A DNA stretch of 64,000 bases from Marimonas arenosa (GCF_030848945.1 NZ_JANHAX010000003.1:310001-374000); one strand, 5' to 3'; shown: positions 9,050 through 18,212, counted from the first letter of the stretch. The notes: a model not told the origin generated them from the letters alone. Numbers and translations: made by a program.

Positions 9050-9825
9050 GGCGAAGCCTTTTCGAGGAGGGTGAAGCCCTGCTGGACCAACACACCGCGC
9101 GCTATGTCGCCGCGTAAGAACGCGAGGAGGGCATGCGCCGCCGCGCTGTCCCGCCCGGTGATTGCGGCGGCGGGATAGCGGATCGACGGATGGCTGTCCT
9201 CGGGAAAGGTAGCCACGATCGAAACCCGCGGCTCGGCAATGGCGTCAGATTTGTATACGATGCCGTAGGGAGCTTGACCCAATGCGACGTAGGCCAGCGC
9301 CGCGCGGACGTTGTCGGCCTGGGCGACTTGGGGAGCGACCTTTTCCCAGAGACCGAGATGCGTCAGCGCGGCCTTGCCGTAGATCCCGGCCGGAACCGCA
9401 TCGGTCAGGGCCATGGCCAGGTATTCCTGTCCCAGTCGCGCCGGTAGCTCTTCGGGCGCTAAGGCCGCGCCGCCGGGGCCATGGGCAATCAGCACGAGCC
9501 GGTTCGACACGATATCGGCCCGCGTGCCAGGCGCGATGAGACGGGCGGTTTCGAGATGGTCCATCCAGCCGGGATTGGCCGAGATGAAGATGTCTGCCGG
9601 TGCCCTGAGCGTGATCTGGCGGGCCAGCACCGAAGATCCGGCATAGGACAGCGTTACCTCGTGGCCGGTTGTTTCGGAGAATTGCCTGGCGATGTCGTCG
9701 AGGGCGGTTTTCAGGCTGGCCGCCGCGAATACAGTGATCTGGTCTGCCCGACCCGCGGCGGTGAGCGTCAGGGACAGGAAGCCAGCGACTAGCAGGCATG
9801 CGATATGGGGTACACGAAAGGGCAT
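9046..9825 (-). CDS. modA: Molybdate-binding periplasmic protein ModA
   Basis: The chosen start at 9823-9825 gives 259 residues with a standard signal peptide (MPFRVPHIACLLVAGFLSLT, then cleavage near GRA). An earlier start at 9936 would add 37 residues that hide the signal peptide. The mature protein begins ITVFAAASLKTALDDIA, the ModA hallmark, and contains YAGSSVLARQI and ISANPGWMD, which contribute to oxyanion binding. It is the first gene of modABC. The 199 bases separating it from the divergent carboxylase operon must hold both promoters. Confidence 0.92.
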   Translation of the reverse strand: MPFRVPHIACLLVAGFLSLTLTAAGRADQITVFAAASLKTALDDIARQFSETTGHEVTLSYAGSSVLARQITLRAPADIFISANPGWMDHLETARLIAPGTRADIVSNRLVLIAHGPGGAALAPEELPARLGQEYLAMALTDAVPAGIYGKAALTHLGLWEKVAPQVAQADNVRAALAYVALGQAPYGIVYKSDAIAEPRVSIVATFPEDSHPSIRYPAAAITGRDSAAAHALLAFLRGDIARGVLVQQGFTLLEKASP

Positions 9826-10024
9826 CGGCCATGCTGAACGGTTTCGGCGACTATCATGCGCGGCACTTCTGCGCGCAAGCGGTTCTTTGCAAGTGGATTT
9901 GCGCGGGTGCCAAGAACGGTCAAGACCCTGATCCACGGGTTTCGTTCCGTCTGGCCGCGGAAATTTCCGTGGCGGGTGCGTGTCTAGCCGTTAGAGTGGC
10001 GTCAGCGCGTGAGAGGGAGAAGAC

Positions 10025-11644
10025 ATGCGACGCGGGGCCAAGATCCTGCCCGATAGCCCGGGATTCGCGGAAAACCGCAGCGCTATGCTCACAGCGGTCG
10101 ACGAATTGCGGGTTCTCGAAGCCAGGGCCGAGCAAAAATCGGAAGAACGCCGGGCCCGGTTCCACGAACGCGGCCAGATCACCCCACGCGAGCGGCTGGC
10201 AAGGCTGCTGGACCCAGGCATGCCGTGGCTGCGGCTACATTCTCTGGCCGGTTATATGGCCGACAGCGATGATCCGGAAAAGACGGTGCCGGGATCGACC
10301 TTCATCGGCGGGATCGGTTTCGTTGCGGGCACCCGTGCCATGGTGGTGGTCGATGACAGCGGGATCAACGCCGGCGCGCTGGGACCAATGGCCTTGCAGG
10401 CGATGATCTCGATACAGGAGATCGCGCTCCGGCAGAAACTGCCGTTCATCCACTTGGTCGAAAGCGCCGGCGCCAACCTTATGAACTACAAGGTCGAAGA
10501 CTGGGCAAAGGGTGGGGCGGTATTCCGCAACCTCGCGCGGCTCTCGGCTGCCGGGCTGCCAACGATTGCGGTGCTTCATGGTCCGTCGACGGCCGGAGGC
10601 GCTTACATGCCAGGGCTCTCGGACTATGTGATCGGGGTGAAGAAAAACGGCGTGGCGGCGCTGGCCGGGGCGGCGCTGGTCTATGCCGCCACCGGCGAGC
10701 AAGCCCGCGATGCCGATCTGGGTGGGGCCGAAATGCATGCCTCAGTGTCGGGGCTGGTAGAATACCTGGCCGAGGATGACATCCATGCCATCGCGCTGGC
10801 GCAGCGGGTGGTGGGACGGCTCGACTGGAACAAGGGCATGGCACGGCCCGCGGCCGGCGACTTTCGCGAGCCGATATACGATCCTGACCAACTGGCCGGC
10901 GTTGTGGCGGCGGACCTGAAGCAGCCGTATGACGCGCGCGAACTGGTGCTGCGGTTGGTGGATGGCTCCGAATTCGACGAATTCAAACCGGGCTTCGGCG
11001 CCGCCACACTCTGCCTGCAAGCGGCGATTCACGGAGTGACGGTGGGAATTCTGGCTAATAATGGCCCGATTGACCCGGCCGGCGCCAACAAGGCGACGCA
11101 CTTCATCCAGGCCTGCGAGCAGGCGGGCACGCCACTGATCTTCCTGCAGAACACCACTGGCTACATGGTGGGCACCGCCTATGAACGGGCGGGGATGGTC
11201 AAGCACGGCTCGAAGATGATCCAAGCGGTGTCGAATGCCACGGTGCCAAAGATCACATTGTATTGTGGGTCGAGTTTCGGTGCTGGCAACTATGGCATGT
11301 GCGGCGTCGCCTACGAGCCGGATTTTCTCTTCGCTTGGCCCAATTCCCGGTCCGGCGTCATGGGCGGCGCGCAGGCGGCGAAAACCATGAGCACGGTGGC
11401 TCGCGCCGGCGCGGTGCGGCGCGGTGCCGAGATCGACGAGGACCGGTTGGCACAGCAGGAAGCCGCCATCATGGAACTTTTCGATCGACAGGCCTCACCG
11501 TTTTTCACCTCGGGCCGGTGTCTCGATCATGGTGTGATCGACCCACGCGACAGCCGCAAGGTCATCGCCTTCTGCTTGCAGACCATTCTGGAAGCCCGCG
11601 CGCGGGTGGTGCGGCCGAACAGTTTTGGCGTGGCGAGGATGTGA
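10025..11644 (+). CDS. Acyl-CoA carboxylase carboxyltransferase (beta) subunit
   Basis: The product has 539 residues and belongs to the carboxyl transferase family of methylcrotonyl- and geranyl-CoA carboxylases. It transfers CO2 from carboxybiotin to an acyl-CoA. The N-terminal crotonase-fold half has AGGAYMPGLSDYVIG, and the C-terminal half has ANNGPIDPAGANKATHFI and FLQNTTGYMVG. A GAGAGGGAGAAGAC ribosome site precedes the ATG. It overlaps the biotin carboxylase gene by one base. The sequence alone does not fix the substrate; the MCC/GCC-like character points to a branched or unsaturated acyl-CoA. Confidence 0.85.
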   Translation: MRRGAKILPDSPGFAENRSAMLTAVDELRVLEARAEQKSEERRARFHERGQITPRERLARLLDPGMPWLRLHSLAGYMADSDDPEKTVPGSTFIGGIGFVAGTRAMVVVDDSGINAGALGPMALQAMISIQEIALRQKLPFIHLVESAGANLMNYKVEDWAKGGAVFRNLARLSAAGLPTIAVLHGPSTAGGAYMPGLSDYVIGVKKNGVAALAGAALVYAATGEQARDADLGGAEMHASVSGLVEYLAEDDIHAIALAQRVVGRLDWNKGMARPAAGDFREPIYDPDQLAGVVAADLKQPYDARELVLRLVDGSEFDEFKPGFGAATLCLQAAIHGVTVGILANNGPIDPAGANKATHFIQACEQAGTPLIFLQNTTGYMVGTAYERAGMVKHGSKMIQAVSNATVPKITLYCGSSFGAGNYGMCGVAYEPDFLFAWPNSRSGVMGGAQAAKTMSTVARAGAVRRGAEIDEDRLAQQEAAIMELFDRQASPFFTSGRCLDHGVIDPRDSRKVIAFCLQTILEARARVVRPNSFGVARM

Positions 11645-13623
11645 TGTTCGACACCGTTCTTGTGGCCAATCGGGGTGAGATCGCCTGCCGCATCATCCGC
11701 ACGTTAAAAGCGAAGAAGCTACGCGCGGTCGCGGTCTACTCCGATGCAGACGCCGATGCGCCGCATGTGGCGGCGGCGGACATCGCAGTACGGATCGGGC
11801 CTGGGCCGGCAACGGAAAGTTATCTTGACGGCGAAAGACTCATCTCGGCGGCGCAACAGGCCGGAGCGGGGGCGATCCATCCCGGTTATGGCTTTCTGAG
11901 CGAGAACGCCAGCTTTGCCCGTGATGTCGAGGTAGCCGGTCTTGTCTTCATCGGGCCAACGCCCAAGGCAATCGCGGCCATGGGGGATAAGGCTGCGGCC
12001 AAGCGGGTGATGGAGGCCGCAGGTGTGCCCTGCGTGCCGGGTTATCATGGCGAGGATCAGGGCGACGACAGGCTGATTGCCGAAGCGGGGCGCGTCGGAT
12101 TTCCGTTGATGGTAAAGGCTGCGGCGGGCGGGGGTGGCAAGGGGCTGCGTCTGGTCCACGAGGCCGCGGATCTGCCAGCGGCACTTGCCCGGGCCCGCTC
12201 CGAAGCATTGGCCGCTTTTGGGTCGGATTGTCTGATCCTGGAGAAGGCGCTGGAAGACCCGCGACATATCGAAATCCAGTTGTTTGCCGACGCCCACGGC
12301 GCCTGTATCCATCTCGGCGAACGGGATTGTTCGGTGCAGCGGCGGCATCAGAAGGTGATCGAGGAGGCCCCGGCGCCGGGGGTCAGCGAGGCGTTGCGCG
12401 GCGAAATGGGCGCGGCCGCGGTGACGGCGGCGCAGGCGGTTGGATATCGTGGCGCCGGCACGGTTGAATTCCTGCTCGATGACGGCGGCGCATTCTACTT
12501 CCTAGAGATGAACACGAGGTTGCAGGTCGAACATCCGGTGACCGAGGCTGTTACCGGGCTGGACCTCGTGGCGATGCAGATCGACGTGGCGCGGGGCCAG
12601 CCATTGAAGATCGCGCAGGCCGACGTGGCACTGCAGGGTCATGCCATCGAGGCGCGGCTCTATGCTGAGGATCCGGGCAACGGTTTTCTGCCCGCGATTG
12701 GCCGGATCGCTTTTTGGCGGGCGGCGCAGGGTGACGGGTTGCGCGTGGACAGCGGTGTTGCCAGCGGCAGCACGGTGACGCCCTTCTATGATCCGATGCT
12801 AGCCAAGCTGATCGCCAGCGGGCCCGACCGCGAGACGGCCCGACAGCGGTTGCTTGCGGCGTTGGACGGCACGGCCTGCCTCGGGGTGACTACCAACGCG
12901 GGTTTCCTGTCTGACATTCTGGCGGCACCGGACTTTGCTGCGGGTCGGGTCACAACCGGGTTCTTGAAAACGGCATTCCCGGGCGGGGTTGCGGTGTCTG
13001 CCCCGGCATCTGGCGAGATCGCCATCGCCGGGGCGATGCTGCTCTGGCAGGAGATGCAGGCGGCGTGCGGGGCGTCGCTGATGACCGATTCCCGGTTGCT
13101 GGGGTTTGCCTCGGATGGTGTCCGGCCGGTGCCGCTGGATCTCGCCGTCGGGGGGGAGGTCCTGGCGTTGCGCGGGTGGGTGCGCGAATCCATGCGCTGG
13201 CGTATGGATGCGGTGGGATGGCAGCACGAGGTCGATCTCGAGTGGATCGAGGGGTCGAAGGCGCGACTGCGTCTGGATGGGGTGCGAAAAGAGGTTTGGT
13301 TTGCGGTCGATCCGGCGGGTGGTTTGTATCTGCAACACGGCGCGCGGGCCTGGCGTGTTGCGCGGGTCTCTGCCGGCGCGGCGGGCGCGGCGGCCGGCGA
13401 TGGGGCGGTCCTGTCCCCGATGCCGGGGCAGGTGATTGCGCTGGACGTTTCCGAGGGCGACCGGGTCGAGCGCGGCCAGCGGCTGGCTGTGCTGGAGGCG
13501 ATGAAGATGCAGCATCAACTCGTCGCCGACGCCGGCGGGGTGGTCGAGACCGTCGCTGTCGCGCCGGGTGCGCAGGTGACCGGCGGGCAGGTGATCGTGG
13601 TGATCGGAAAGGAGAGCCGATGA
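11644..13623 (+). CDS. Acyl-CoA carboxylase biotin carboxylase/BCCP (alpha) subunit
   Basis: The start is ATG 11644, overlapping the previous stop (TGATG). It gives 659 residues beginning MFDTVLVANRGEIACRIIRT, the classical biotin carboxylase N-terminus. The ATP-grasp glycine-rich loop AAAGGGGKGLRL and the active-site EMNTRLQVEHPVTE are present. A C-terminal biotinyl domain has EAMKMQH with the target lysine at about 621. It carboxylates its own biotin with ATP and bicarbonate for the partner carboxyltransferase. Domain order matches MccA/PccA/GCC alpha chains. Confidence 0.88.
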   Translation: MFDTVLVANRGEIACRIIRTLKAKKLRAVAVYSDADADAPHVAAADIAVRIGPGPATESYLDGERLISAAQQAGAGAIHPGYGFLSENASFARDVEVAGLVFIGPTPKAIAAMGDKAAAKRVMEAAGVPCVPGYHGEDQGDDRLIAEAGRVGFPLMVKAAAGGGGKGLRLVHEAADLPAALARARSEALAAFGSDCLILEKALEDPRHIEIQLFADAHGACIHLGERDCSVQRRHQKVIEEAPAPGVSEALRGEMGAAAVTAAQAVGYRGAGTVEFLLDDGGAFYFLEMNTRLQVEHPVTEAVTGLDLVAMQIDVARGQPLKIAQADVALQGHAIEARLYAEDPGNGFLPAIGRIAFWRAAQGDGLRVDSGVASGSTVTPFYDPMLAKLIASGPDRETARQRLLAALDGTACLGVTTNAGFLSDILAAPDFAAGRVTTGFLKTAFPGGVAVSAPASGEIAIAGAMLLWQEMQAACGASLMTDSRLLGFASDGVRPVPLDLAVGGEVLALRGWVRESMRWRMDAVGWQHEVDLEWIEGSKARLRLDGVRKEVWFAVDPAGGLYLQHGARAWRVARVSAGAAGAAAGDGAVLSPMPGQVIALDVSEGDRVERGQRLAVLEAMKMQHQLVADAGGVVETVAVAPGAQVTGGQVIVVIGKESR

Positions 13624-14411
13624 GTTTTTCGCAGGTCGAAGACTTCCTGGCTGAAAGCGAGACACTGTACGACGCAGTGCGCGGTCTGGACGAGACCGAT
13701 TTCGGGCGCGCCACCCAGTTCAAGGGCTGGACCGTCGAGGACGTTCTGCGCCATTTGCATTTCTGGAACCGCGCAGTGGAGTTCGCGGCCCAGGGTGAGG
13801 ACGCCTTCAAAGGATTGCGCGATCGCGTAACGAACGCGATCGAGAACGGTATCTCGTTGCGCGAGGTTGAACGCAAAGCGATTCCGGAAGGCGGGATGGT
13901 GCTGCGCGCGACCTGGATCGGGTTTGCGCGGGCACTGGCGCACCGGTGGCAAAACCAGGATCCGAAAGCGCGCCTTCCCTGGGTCGGGCCGTCGATGTCG
14001 GCGCGGTCGGCGATCACTGCGAGGCAAATGGAGACATGGGCGCATGGATTTGAAATATTTGACCTTCTGGGGCTGGAAAGAGAAGAGCAGGACCGCATCC
14101 GCAACATCGTGGTGCTGGGGGTAAACACCTTCGGGTGGGCCCATCAGGTGCACGGGCTGGAGGTGCCGGGATCGATGCCGAAGCTGGTACTGGAGGCACC
14201 GTCTGGGGCGGCGTGGGAATTCGGTGAAAGCGCTGGGAGCATCACAGGAACAGCCGCTGATTTCGCCGCAGTGGTGACCCAGACGCGGGCGCTGGCGGAT
14301 ACCGACCTGCGGGTCGAAGGGCCGGTGGCCGAGACCTGGATGGCGCATGCGCAATGCTTTGCCGGGCCGCCGGAAACGCCGCCGGCGCGGGGCACGCGGA
14401 GGAGGGTTTGA
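13620..14411 (+). CDS. TIGR03084-family, DinB-like putative metal-binding protein
   Basis: The ATG at 13620 overlaps the preceding stop by ATGA and gives 263 residues. The N-terminus (FLAESETLYDAVRGLDETDFGRATQFKGWTVEDVLRHLHFWNRA) is a four-helix DinB/mycothiol-dependent maleylpyruvate isomerase-like fold with potential metal-ligand histidines (HLHFW, about 46-48, and MAHRWQ/METWAHG further on). The C-terminal half resembles the TIGR03084 family. No reaction is established that I know of. Its tight coupling to carboxylase genes implies a role in the same acyl-CoA pathway. Confidence 0.75.
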   Translation: MSFSQVEDFLAESETLYDAVRGLDETDFGRATQFKGWTVEDVLRHLHFWNRAVEFAAQGEDAFKGLRDRVTNAIENGISLREVERKAIPEGGMVLRATWIGFARALAHRWQNQDPKARLPWVGPSMSARSAITARQMETWAHGFEIFDLLGLEREEQDRIRNIVVLGVNTFGWAHQVHGLEVPGSMPKLVLEAPSGAAWEFGESAGSITGTAADFAAVVTQTRALADTDLRVEGPVAETWMAHAQCFAGPPETPPARGTRRRV

Positions 14412-14414
14412 AGC

Positions 14415-15278
14415 ATGGACAAGGCGATCATCACCTGCGCGCTGAACGGGGTGCTGACCGATCCGACGCAGCATCCGGTGCCAGTGACCCCGGCGGAATG
14501 CGCGGCTTCGGCGCGAGAGGCGATGGAGGCGGGCGCGGCGATTGTCCATATTCACTACCGTCATCAGAGCGAAGGTAAAGGGCACCTGCCGAGTTGGGAC
14601 CCCGTGGTCGCGGGCGAGATCGTCGACGCCATCCGCGAGGCCTGCCCCGGGGTCATCATCAACTCGACCACGGGCATGCCCGGGCCCGACTACCAGGGGC
14701 CGCTTGACGTATTGCGCGCGCTGCGTCCCGAGATCGCCGCCTGCAACGCTGGCTCGCTGAATTATCTCAAACTCAAGTCCAATGGCGACTGGGCCTGGCC
14801 GCCGATGCTGTTCGACAATACGCCGGCGAAGGTTCAGGACTTCCTCGACGTGATGGCCGAAACCGGTACGCTGCCCGAGTTCGAGTGTTTTGACACCGGG
14901 ATCGTGCGTTCGGTCGAGATGTACATACGCCATGGTATGGCGGATCGGGCGCAATACAACCTGGTGATGGGGGTGGCATCGGGAATGCCGGCGGATGGCA
15001 AGCTTCTGGACCTTCTGACAGGGTATCTGATGCCCGGTGCGCGCTGGCAGGCGACGCTGATCGGGCGGGGTGAAATCTGGGACGTGCACAAGCGCGCGGC
15101 GGAGTTGGGAGGCATGTTAAGGACCGGGGTTGAGGATACGTTCTATCTGCCGAACGGTGCTAGGACGGGCTCGAACGGTGAACTGATTCGGGCGTTGGCA
15201 GACTGTGCGAGTGCCGCCGGCCGGGCCGTGGCGACGCCGCAGGAGGCACGAAACATGCTGGGGCTCAGAGCGCTCTGA
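14415..15278 (+). CDS. BKACE-family beta-keto acid cleavage enzyme (DUF849)
   Basis: The product has 287 residues and belongs to the family of 3-keto-5-aminohexanoate cleavage enzyme. These zinc enzymes condense a beta-keto acid with acetyl-CoA to release acetoacetate and a new acyl-CoA. The zinc motif HIH lies at residues 45-47 (AAIVHIHYRH). Also visible are NSTTGMP, a C-terminal GVEDTFYL acidic ligand segment, and the NGELIRALADCA closing helix. It starts four bases after the TIGR03084 gene. The particular keto acid cannot be read from the sequence. Confidence 0.88.
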   Translation: MDKAIITCALNGVLTDPTQHPVPVTPAECAASAREAMEAGAAIVHIHYRHQSEGKGHLPSWDPVVAGEIVDAIREACPGVIINSTTGMPGPDYQGPLDVLRALRPEIAACNAGSLNYLKLKSNGDWAWPPMLFDNTPAKVQDFLDVMAETGTLPEFECFDTGIVRSVEMYIRHGMADRAQYNLVMGVASGMPADGKLLDLLTGYLMPGARWQATLIGRGEIWDVHKRAAELGGMLRTGVEDTFYLPNGARTGSNGELIRALADCASAAGRAVATPQEARNMLGLRAL

Positions 15279-15279
15279 G

Positions 15280-15963
15280 ATGGGCTGGATCGAGTTCGCA
15301 CTGGCGCTGATTGTGTTCATGGCGTCGCACCGGGTCCCAGCGATGGCGGGGCTGAAGGCAAGGTTGGAGCGTGCGCTGGGGCGGCGGGGCTATGTGATCG
15401 TGTTCAGCCTGGTTTCGACCTTGCTGTTGTTCTGGGTGATCTTCGCTGCGGGCCGGGCACCGTTCGTGCCGCTCTGGGATCAGGCGGGCTGGCAGCGCTG
15501 GGCAGTGAATATCGTGATGCCGCTGGTCATAGCGCTTATGGTTTTTGGCACCGCCGCGGCCAATCCCTTTGCCTTCGAAGGCCGCACCGACGGCTTCGAC
15601 CCCGACCGGCCCGGGATTGCAGGATTGACGCGGCAGCCGCTTCTGTGGGCGCTCGCGCTGTGGTCAGGGGCGCATCTGCTGGCCAATGGCGACCTAGCGC
15701 ATTTGATCCTTTTCGGGCTTTTCCTGGGGTTTTCGCTGGCGGGGATGGCGATTGTCGAGCGGCGACGGCGGGCCGGGATGGGGACCGAGGCCTGGGACAG
15801 AGCGGCGCGGCGGACGGGGCTTTTACCTTTTGCGGCAATGGTTTCGGGGCGCTGGCAGCCGCGCAGTTTGCCGTCGCTGGTGCGTCTTGCGATCTGGGTG
15901 CTGAGCTGGGCTGCGCTTTGGCGTCTGCATCTGCCGGTGATCGGGGTGTGGCCTGGCCCGTGA
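15280..15963 (+). CDS. NnrU-family integral membrane protein
   Basis: The ATG at 15280 comes one base after the BKACE stop and gives 227 residues. The start MGWIEFALALIVFMASHRVPAMAGLKARLERALGRRGY, about six membrane helices, and the SGAHLLANGDLAHLILFG segment are characteristic of NnrU. In denitrifiers NnrU is linked to NO/nitrite metabolism, and the family is related to isoprenylcysteine carboxyl methyltransferase-like membrane proteins. Here it ends a carboxylase operon, so a lipid or acyl-related role is at least as plausible as denitrification. Confidence 0.82.
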   Translation: MGWIEFALALIVFMASHRVPAMAGLKARLERALGRRGYVIVFSLVSTLLLFWVIFAAGRAPFVPLWDQAGWQRWAVNIVMPLVIALMVFGTAAANPFAFEGRTDGFDPDRPGIAGLTRQPLLWALALWSGAHLLANGDLAHLILFGLFLGFSLAGMAIVERRRRAGMGTEAWDRAARRTGLLPFAAMVSGRWQPRSLPSLVRLAIWVLSWAALWRLHLPVIGVWPGP

Positions 15964-15968
15964 AACAT

Positions 15969-15988
15969 GCTGACAGGAAGCTGTCAGC
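15969..15988. promoter_or_regulatory. Perfect inverted repeat upstream of VOC/YafY operon
   Basis: GCTGACAG-GAAG-CTGTCAGC has 8-base arms and a 4-base spacer. It lies 48 bases upstream of the VOC gene. A weaker repeat GTCAG-N5-CTGAC follows at 16007-16021. It is probably the operator of the downstream WYL regulator, or less likely a terminator of the carboxylase operon, since no T-tract follows. Confidence 0.5.
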
Positions 15989-16035
15989 AGGGCTGTGCGA
16001 TAAGGAGTCAGTGAGTCTGACAAAGGAGAGATGAT

Positions 16036-16410
16036 ATGACCCAGCAACCCGTTCTGGTGTGGAGCGAAATTCCGGTGACGGACATGGACAAGGCCTGCGA
16101 TTTCTATGCCAAGGTCTTTGGCTATAAGATGGAGATCGACACGTCCGGCCCCAACCCAATGGCGGTGCTGAACGGTGAGATGAACGGCCCGGCGGGGAAT
16201 CTGTATCCAGGCAAGCCAGCGGTGGCAGGAACCGGGCCGACGGTGCACTTGGCGCTGGCGCCGGGCGACACCGTGGAGGCCGCCAGCACGCGGGTTGAAG
16301 CCGGTGGCGGCACGGTGAGCGGGCCGCTGGTCGAGATGCCCTTCGGGCGCTGGACTTATGCGACCGACCCGGATGGCAATTCCATCGGGCTTTTCGAGCC
16401 CAAGGGGTAG
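16036..16410 (+). CDS. VOC (glyoxalase/bleomycin-resistance) family protein
   Basis: This 124-residue protein holds two beta-alpha-beta-beta-beta modules. It begins with PVLVWSEIPVTDMDKACDFYAKVFGYKME and ends in FGRWTYATDPDGNSIGLFEPK, the usual metal-ligand strand. An AAAGGAGAG ribosome site precedes the ATG. VOC proteins include dioxygenases, lyases and resistance proteins, so the substrate is unknown. It forms a two-gene operon with the YafY-type regulator 5 bases downstream, a common pairing in proteobacteria. Confidence 0.85.
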   Translation: MTQQPVLVWSEIPVTDMDKACDFYAKVFGYKMEIDTSGPNPMAVLNGEMNGPAGNLYPGKPAVAGTGPTVHLALAPGDTVEAASTRVEAGGGTVSGPLVEMPFGRWTYATDPDGNSIGLFEPKG

Positions 16411-16415
16411 CGCCC

Positions 16416-17114
16416 ATGCGCCGCGCCGACCGCCTTTTCCAGATCGTGCAGTATCTAAGGGGCAGTCGGCTTGTCACCGCAGAGCAACTGGCCGGGCGGC
16501 TGGAAGTGAGCCGCCGCACAATCTATCGCGATGTGGCCGACCTGATCGGGTCGGGGGTGCCGATCGAGGGCGAGGCAGGCATGGGATATGTGATGCGCGC
16601 CGGATACGATCTTCCGCCCTTGATGTTTACAAGTGATGAAGTGGCCGCGCTGGTGGCGGGCGCACGGCTGGTGCGGGCCTGGGGCGGAGCAGCGATGGCG
16701 GAAGCAGCGCAGGAGGCGCTGGTAAAGATCGAGGCGGTGCTGCCCGAAGCGGCCCGGACAAAGGCGGCGCAGGTGCCGGTGCATGCGATGCAAACCCCTG
16801 ACATGACTGAGGAATTGCGCGCACGGCTGGACCGGCTGGAGGCCATGGCCGAGACGCACGAGGCCGCCAAGATTTCCTATTGCGACGAAGCCGGAGAGGA
16901 AAGCAGACGGGTGATCCGGCCACTGGGGCTGTTTTTTTGGGGTAAGGTCTGGACTCTGGTGGCGTGGTGCGAGTTACGCAACGATTTCAGGATGTTCCGG
17001 CTGGACCGGATCAATGGCATGGCACCCGGAGGGCGGTTCCGGACGGAAAGGGACAAGTCGCGGACCGCATTGTATGCGAAGATGCGGGCAGAGGGTGCAC
17101 AGCGCCGGGATTGA
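16416..17114 (+). CDS. YafY-type HTH/WYL-domain transcriptional regulator
   Basis: The product has 232 residues. The N-terminal HTH (about 1-60, ADRLFQIVQYLRGSRLVTAEQLAGRLEVSRRTIYRDV) is of the DeoR/HTH_11 type. The C-terminal WYL domain (about 135-225) carries RVIRPLGLFFWGKVWTLVAWCELR. WYL domains sense nucleic acids or small ligands. The gene follows the VOC gene by 5 bases, so it likely regulates its own operon through the inverted repeat at 15969-15988. Confidence 0.9.
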   Translation: MRRADRLFQIVQYLRGSRLVTAEQLAGRLEVSRRTIYRDVADLIGSGVPIEGEAGMGYVMRAGYDLPPLMFTSDEVAALVAGARLVRAWGGAAMAEAAQEALVKIEAVLPEAARTKAAQVPVHAMQTPDMTEELRARLDRLEAMAETHEAAKISYCDEAGEESRRVIRPLGLFFWGKVWTLVAWCELRNDFRMFRLDRINGMAPGGRFRTERDKSRTALYAKMRAEGAQRRD

Positions 17115-17310
17115 CGAAATATGATGGCACCGCCCCGGCGAGTTAAGGTGGAAATCTGGCGGAAAATCCGGCGTCTGCAAAGCGTCTGCATCCTGCCTGC
17201 ACTGCGTATGGCGCCCGAGGTGCGTGGTTCGGCGGGAAAATTCGCTAAAGCACCGCACGCCGATGGCACGGCAGTTCCCGTCTATGTGCCGCTGGCAAAT
17301 GGTGAGAGCG

Positions 17311-18204
17311 TCAGCTTTTCGGGACAATCCGACGAATAAGACCTTCCTGGGCGACATTGGCGACCAGGCGGCCATCGCGGGTGAAGATGCGGCCGCGGGT
17401 GAAGCCGCGGGCGCCACCGGCCCACGGGCTATCCATGGTGTAAAGCAGCCAGTCGTCCGCGCGCACATCGCCGTGGATCCAGAGCGCATGATCGAGCGAA
17501 GCAAATTGCATGTCCGGATCGGCGAAGGCCTTGCCATGGACATAGGCGGCGGTGCCGAGCAGCCCGAAATCTGAAGCAAACGCCAGCGCGGCGCGGTGCA
17601 AAGCGGGGTTGGCGCCGATATGGCCAGGCACGCGGAACCAGAAGCTCTGTTCGCGCAGCGGTTCGCGGGTGAAGGGGGGACGCGGGTTGACTGGACGCAT
17701 TTCGACGGGGCGCGGAATGCGAAGCCATTTGAGGAATTGCTCGGGCAGCTCGCCCTCGTGCGCGTCGGCCAGTTCTTCTTCGGTTTTGAGGTTTTCCGGC
17801 GGCGGCACGTCGGGCATGTCGTCCTGGTGGGCCAGGCCCGGCTCCTCGACCTGGAAAGAGGCGGCGAGGTTGAGGATCGGCTTGCCGTTCTGCACCGCGA
17901 TCACCCGTCGGGTGGTGAAGGAGCCACCGTCTCGGTCACGTTCGACCTGGTAGAGCACCGGCGCAGTGGCGTCACCGGGGCGCATGAAATAGCCGTGCAA
18001 AGAATGCGCCGGGCGGTCTTCGGGCACGGTCTTGATCGCGGCCATCAGCGCCTGGGCGATGACCTGGCCGCCGAAGCTGCGGCCACGGCCGCCAGGGGTG
18101 GCGATGCCGCGAAAGAAATTCAGTTCGACCGGCTCGACATCGAGGATACCGACCAGCGCGTCGGCGAGTTCCTGGGGCGTGGGCTGGGGGGTGTCGGACG
18201 ACAT
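17311..18204 (-). CDS. tesB: Acyl-CoA thioesterase II
   Basis: The product has 297 residues with two hotdog domains in tandem. The first carries RGRSFGGQVIAQALMAAIKTVPEDRPAHSLHGYFMRPGD, and the second GTAAYVHGKAFADPDMQFASLDHALWIHGD. The SLDHALW stretch contains the catalytic Asp region of TesB enzymes. It hydrolyses acyl-CoA to free acid and CoA in the cytoplasm. It lies 8 bases downstream of the CDF gene on the same strand and could be read through from that operon. Confidence 0.92.
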   Translation of the reverse strand: MSSDTPQPTPQELADALVGILDVEPVELNFFRGIATPGGRGRSFGGQVIAQALMAAIKTVPEDRPAHSLHGYFMRPGDATAPVLYQVERDRDGGSFTTRRVIAVQNGKPILNLAASFQVEEPGLAHQDDMPDVPPPENLKTEEELADAHEGELPEQFLKWLRIPRPVEMRPVNPRPPFTREPLREQSFWFRVPGHIGANPALHRAALAFASDFGLLGTAAYVHGKAFADPDMQFASLDHALWIHGDVRADDWLLYTMDSPWAGGARGFTRGRIFTRDGRLVANVAQEGLIRRIVPKS

Positions 18205-18212
18205 GGCGGACC

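Noticed and set aside
11263-11643. Upstream extension of the biotin carboxylase gene
   Set aside because: The 127 extra residues are an out-of-frame reading of the carboxyltransferase; the true start is ATG 11644 at the canonical MFDTVLVANRGE.
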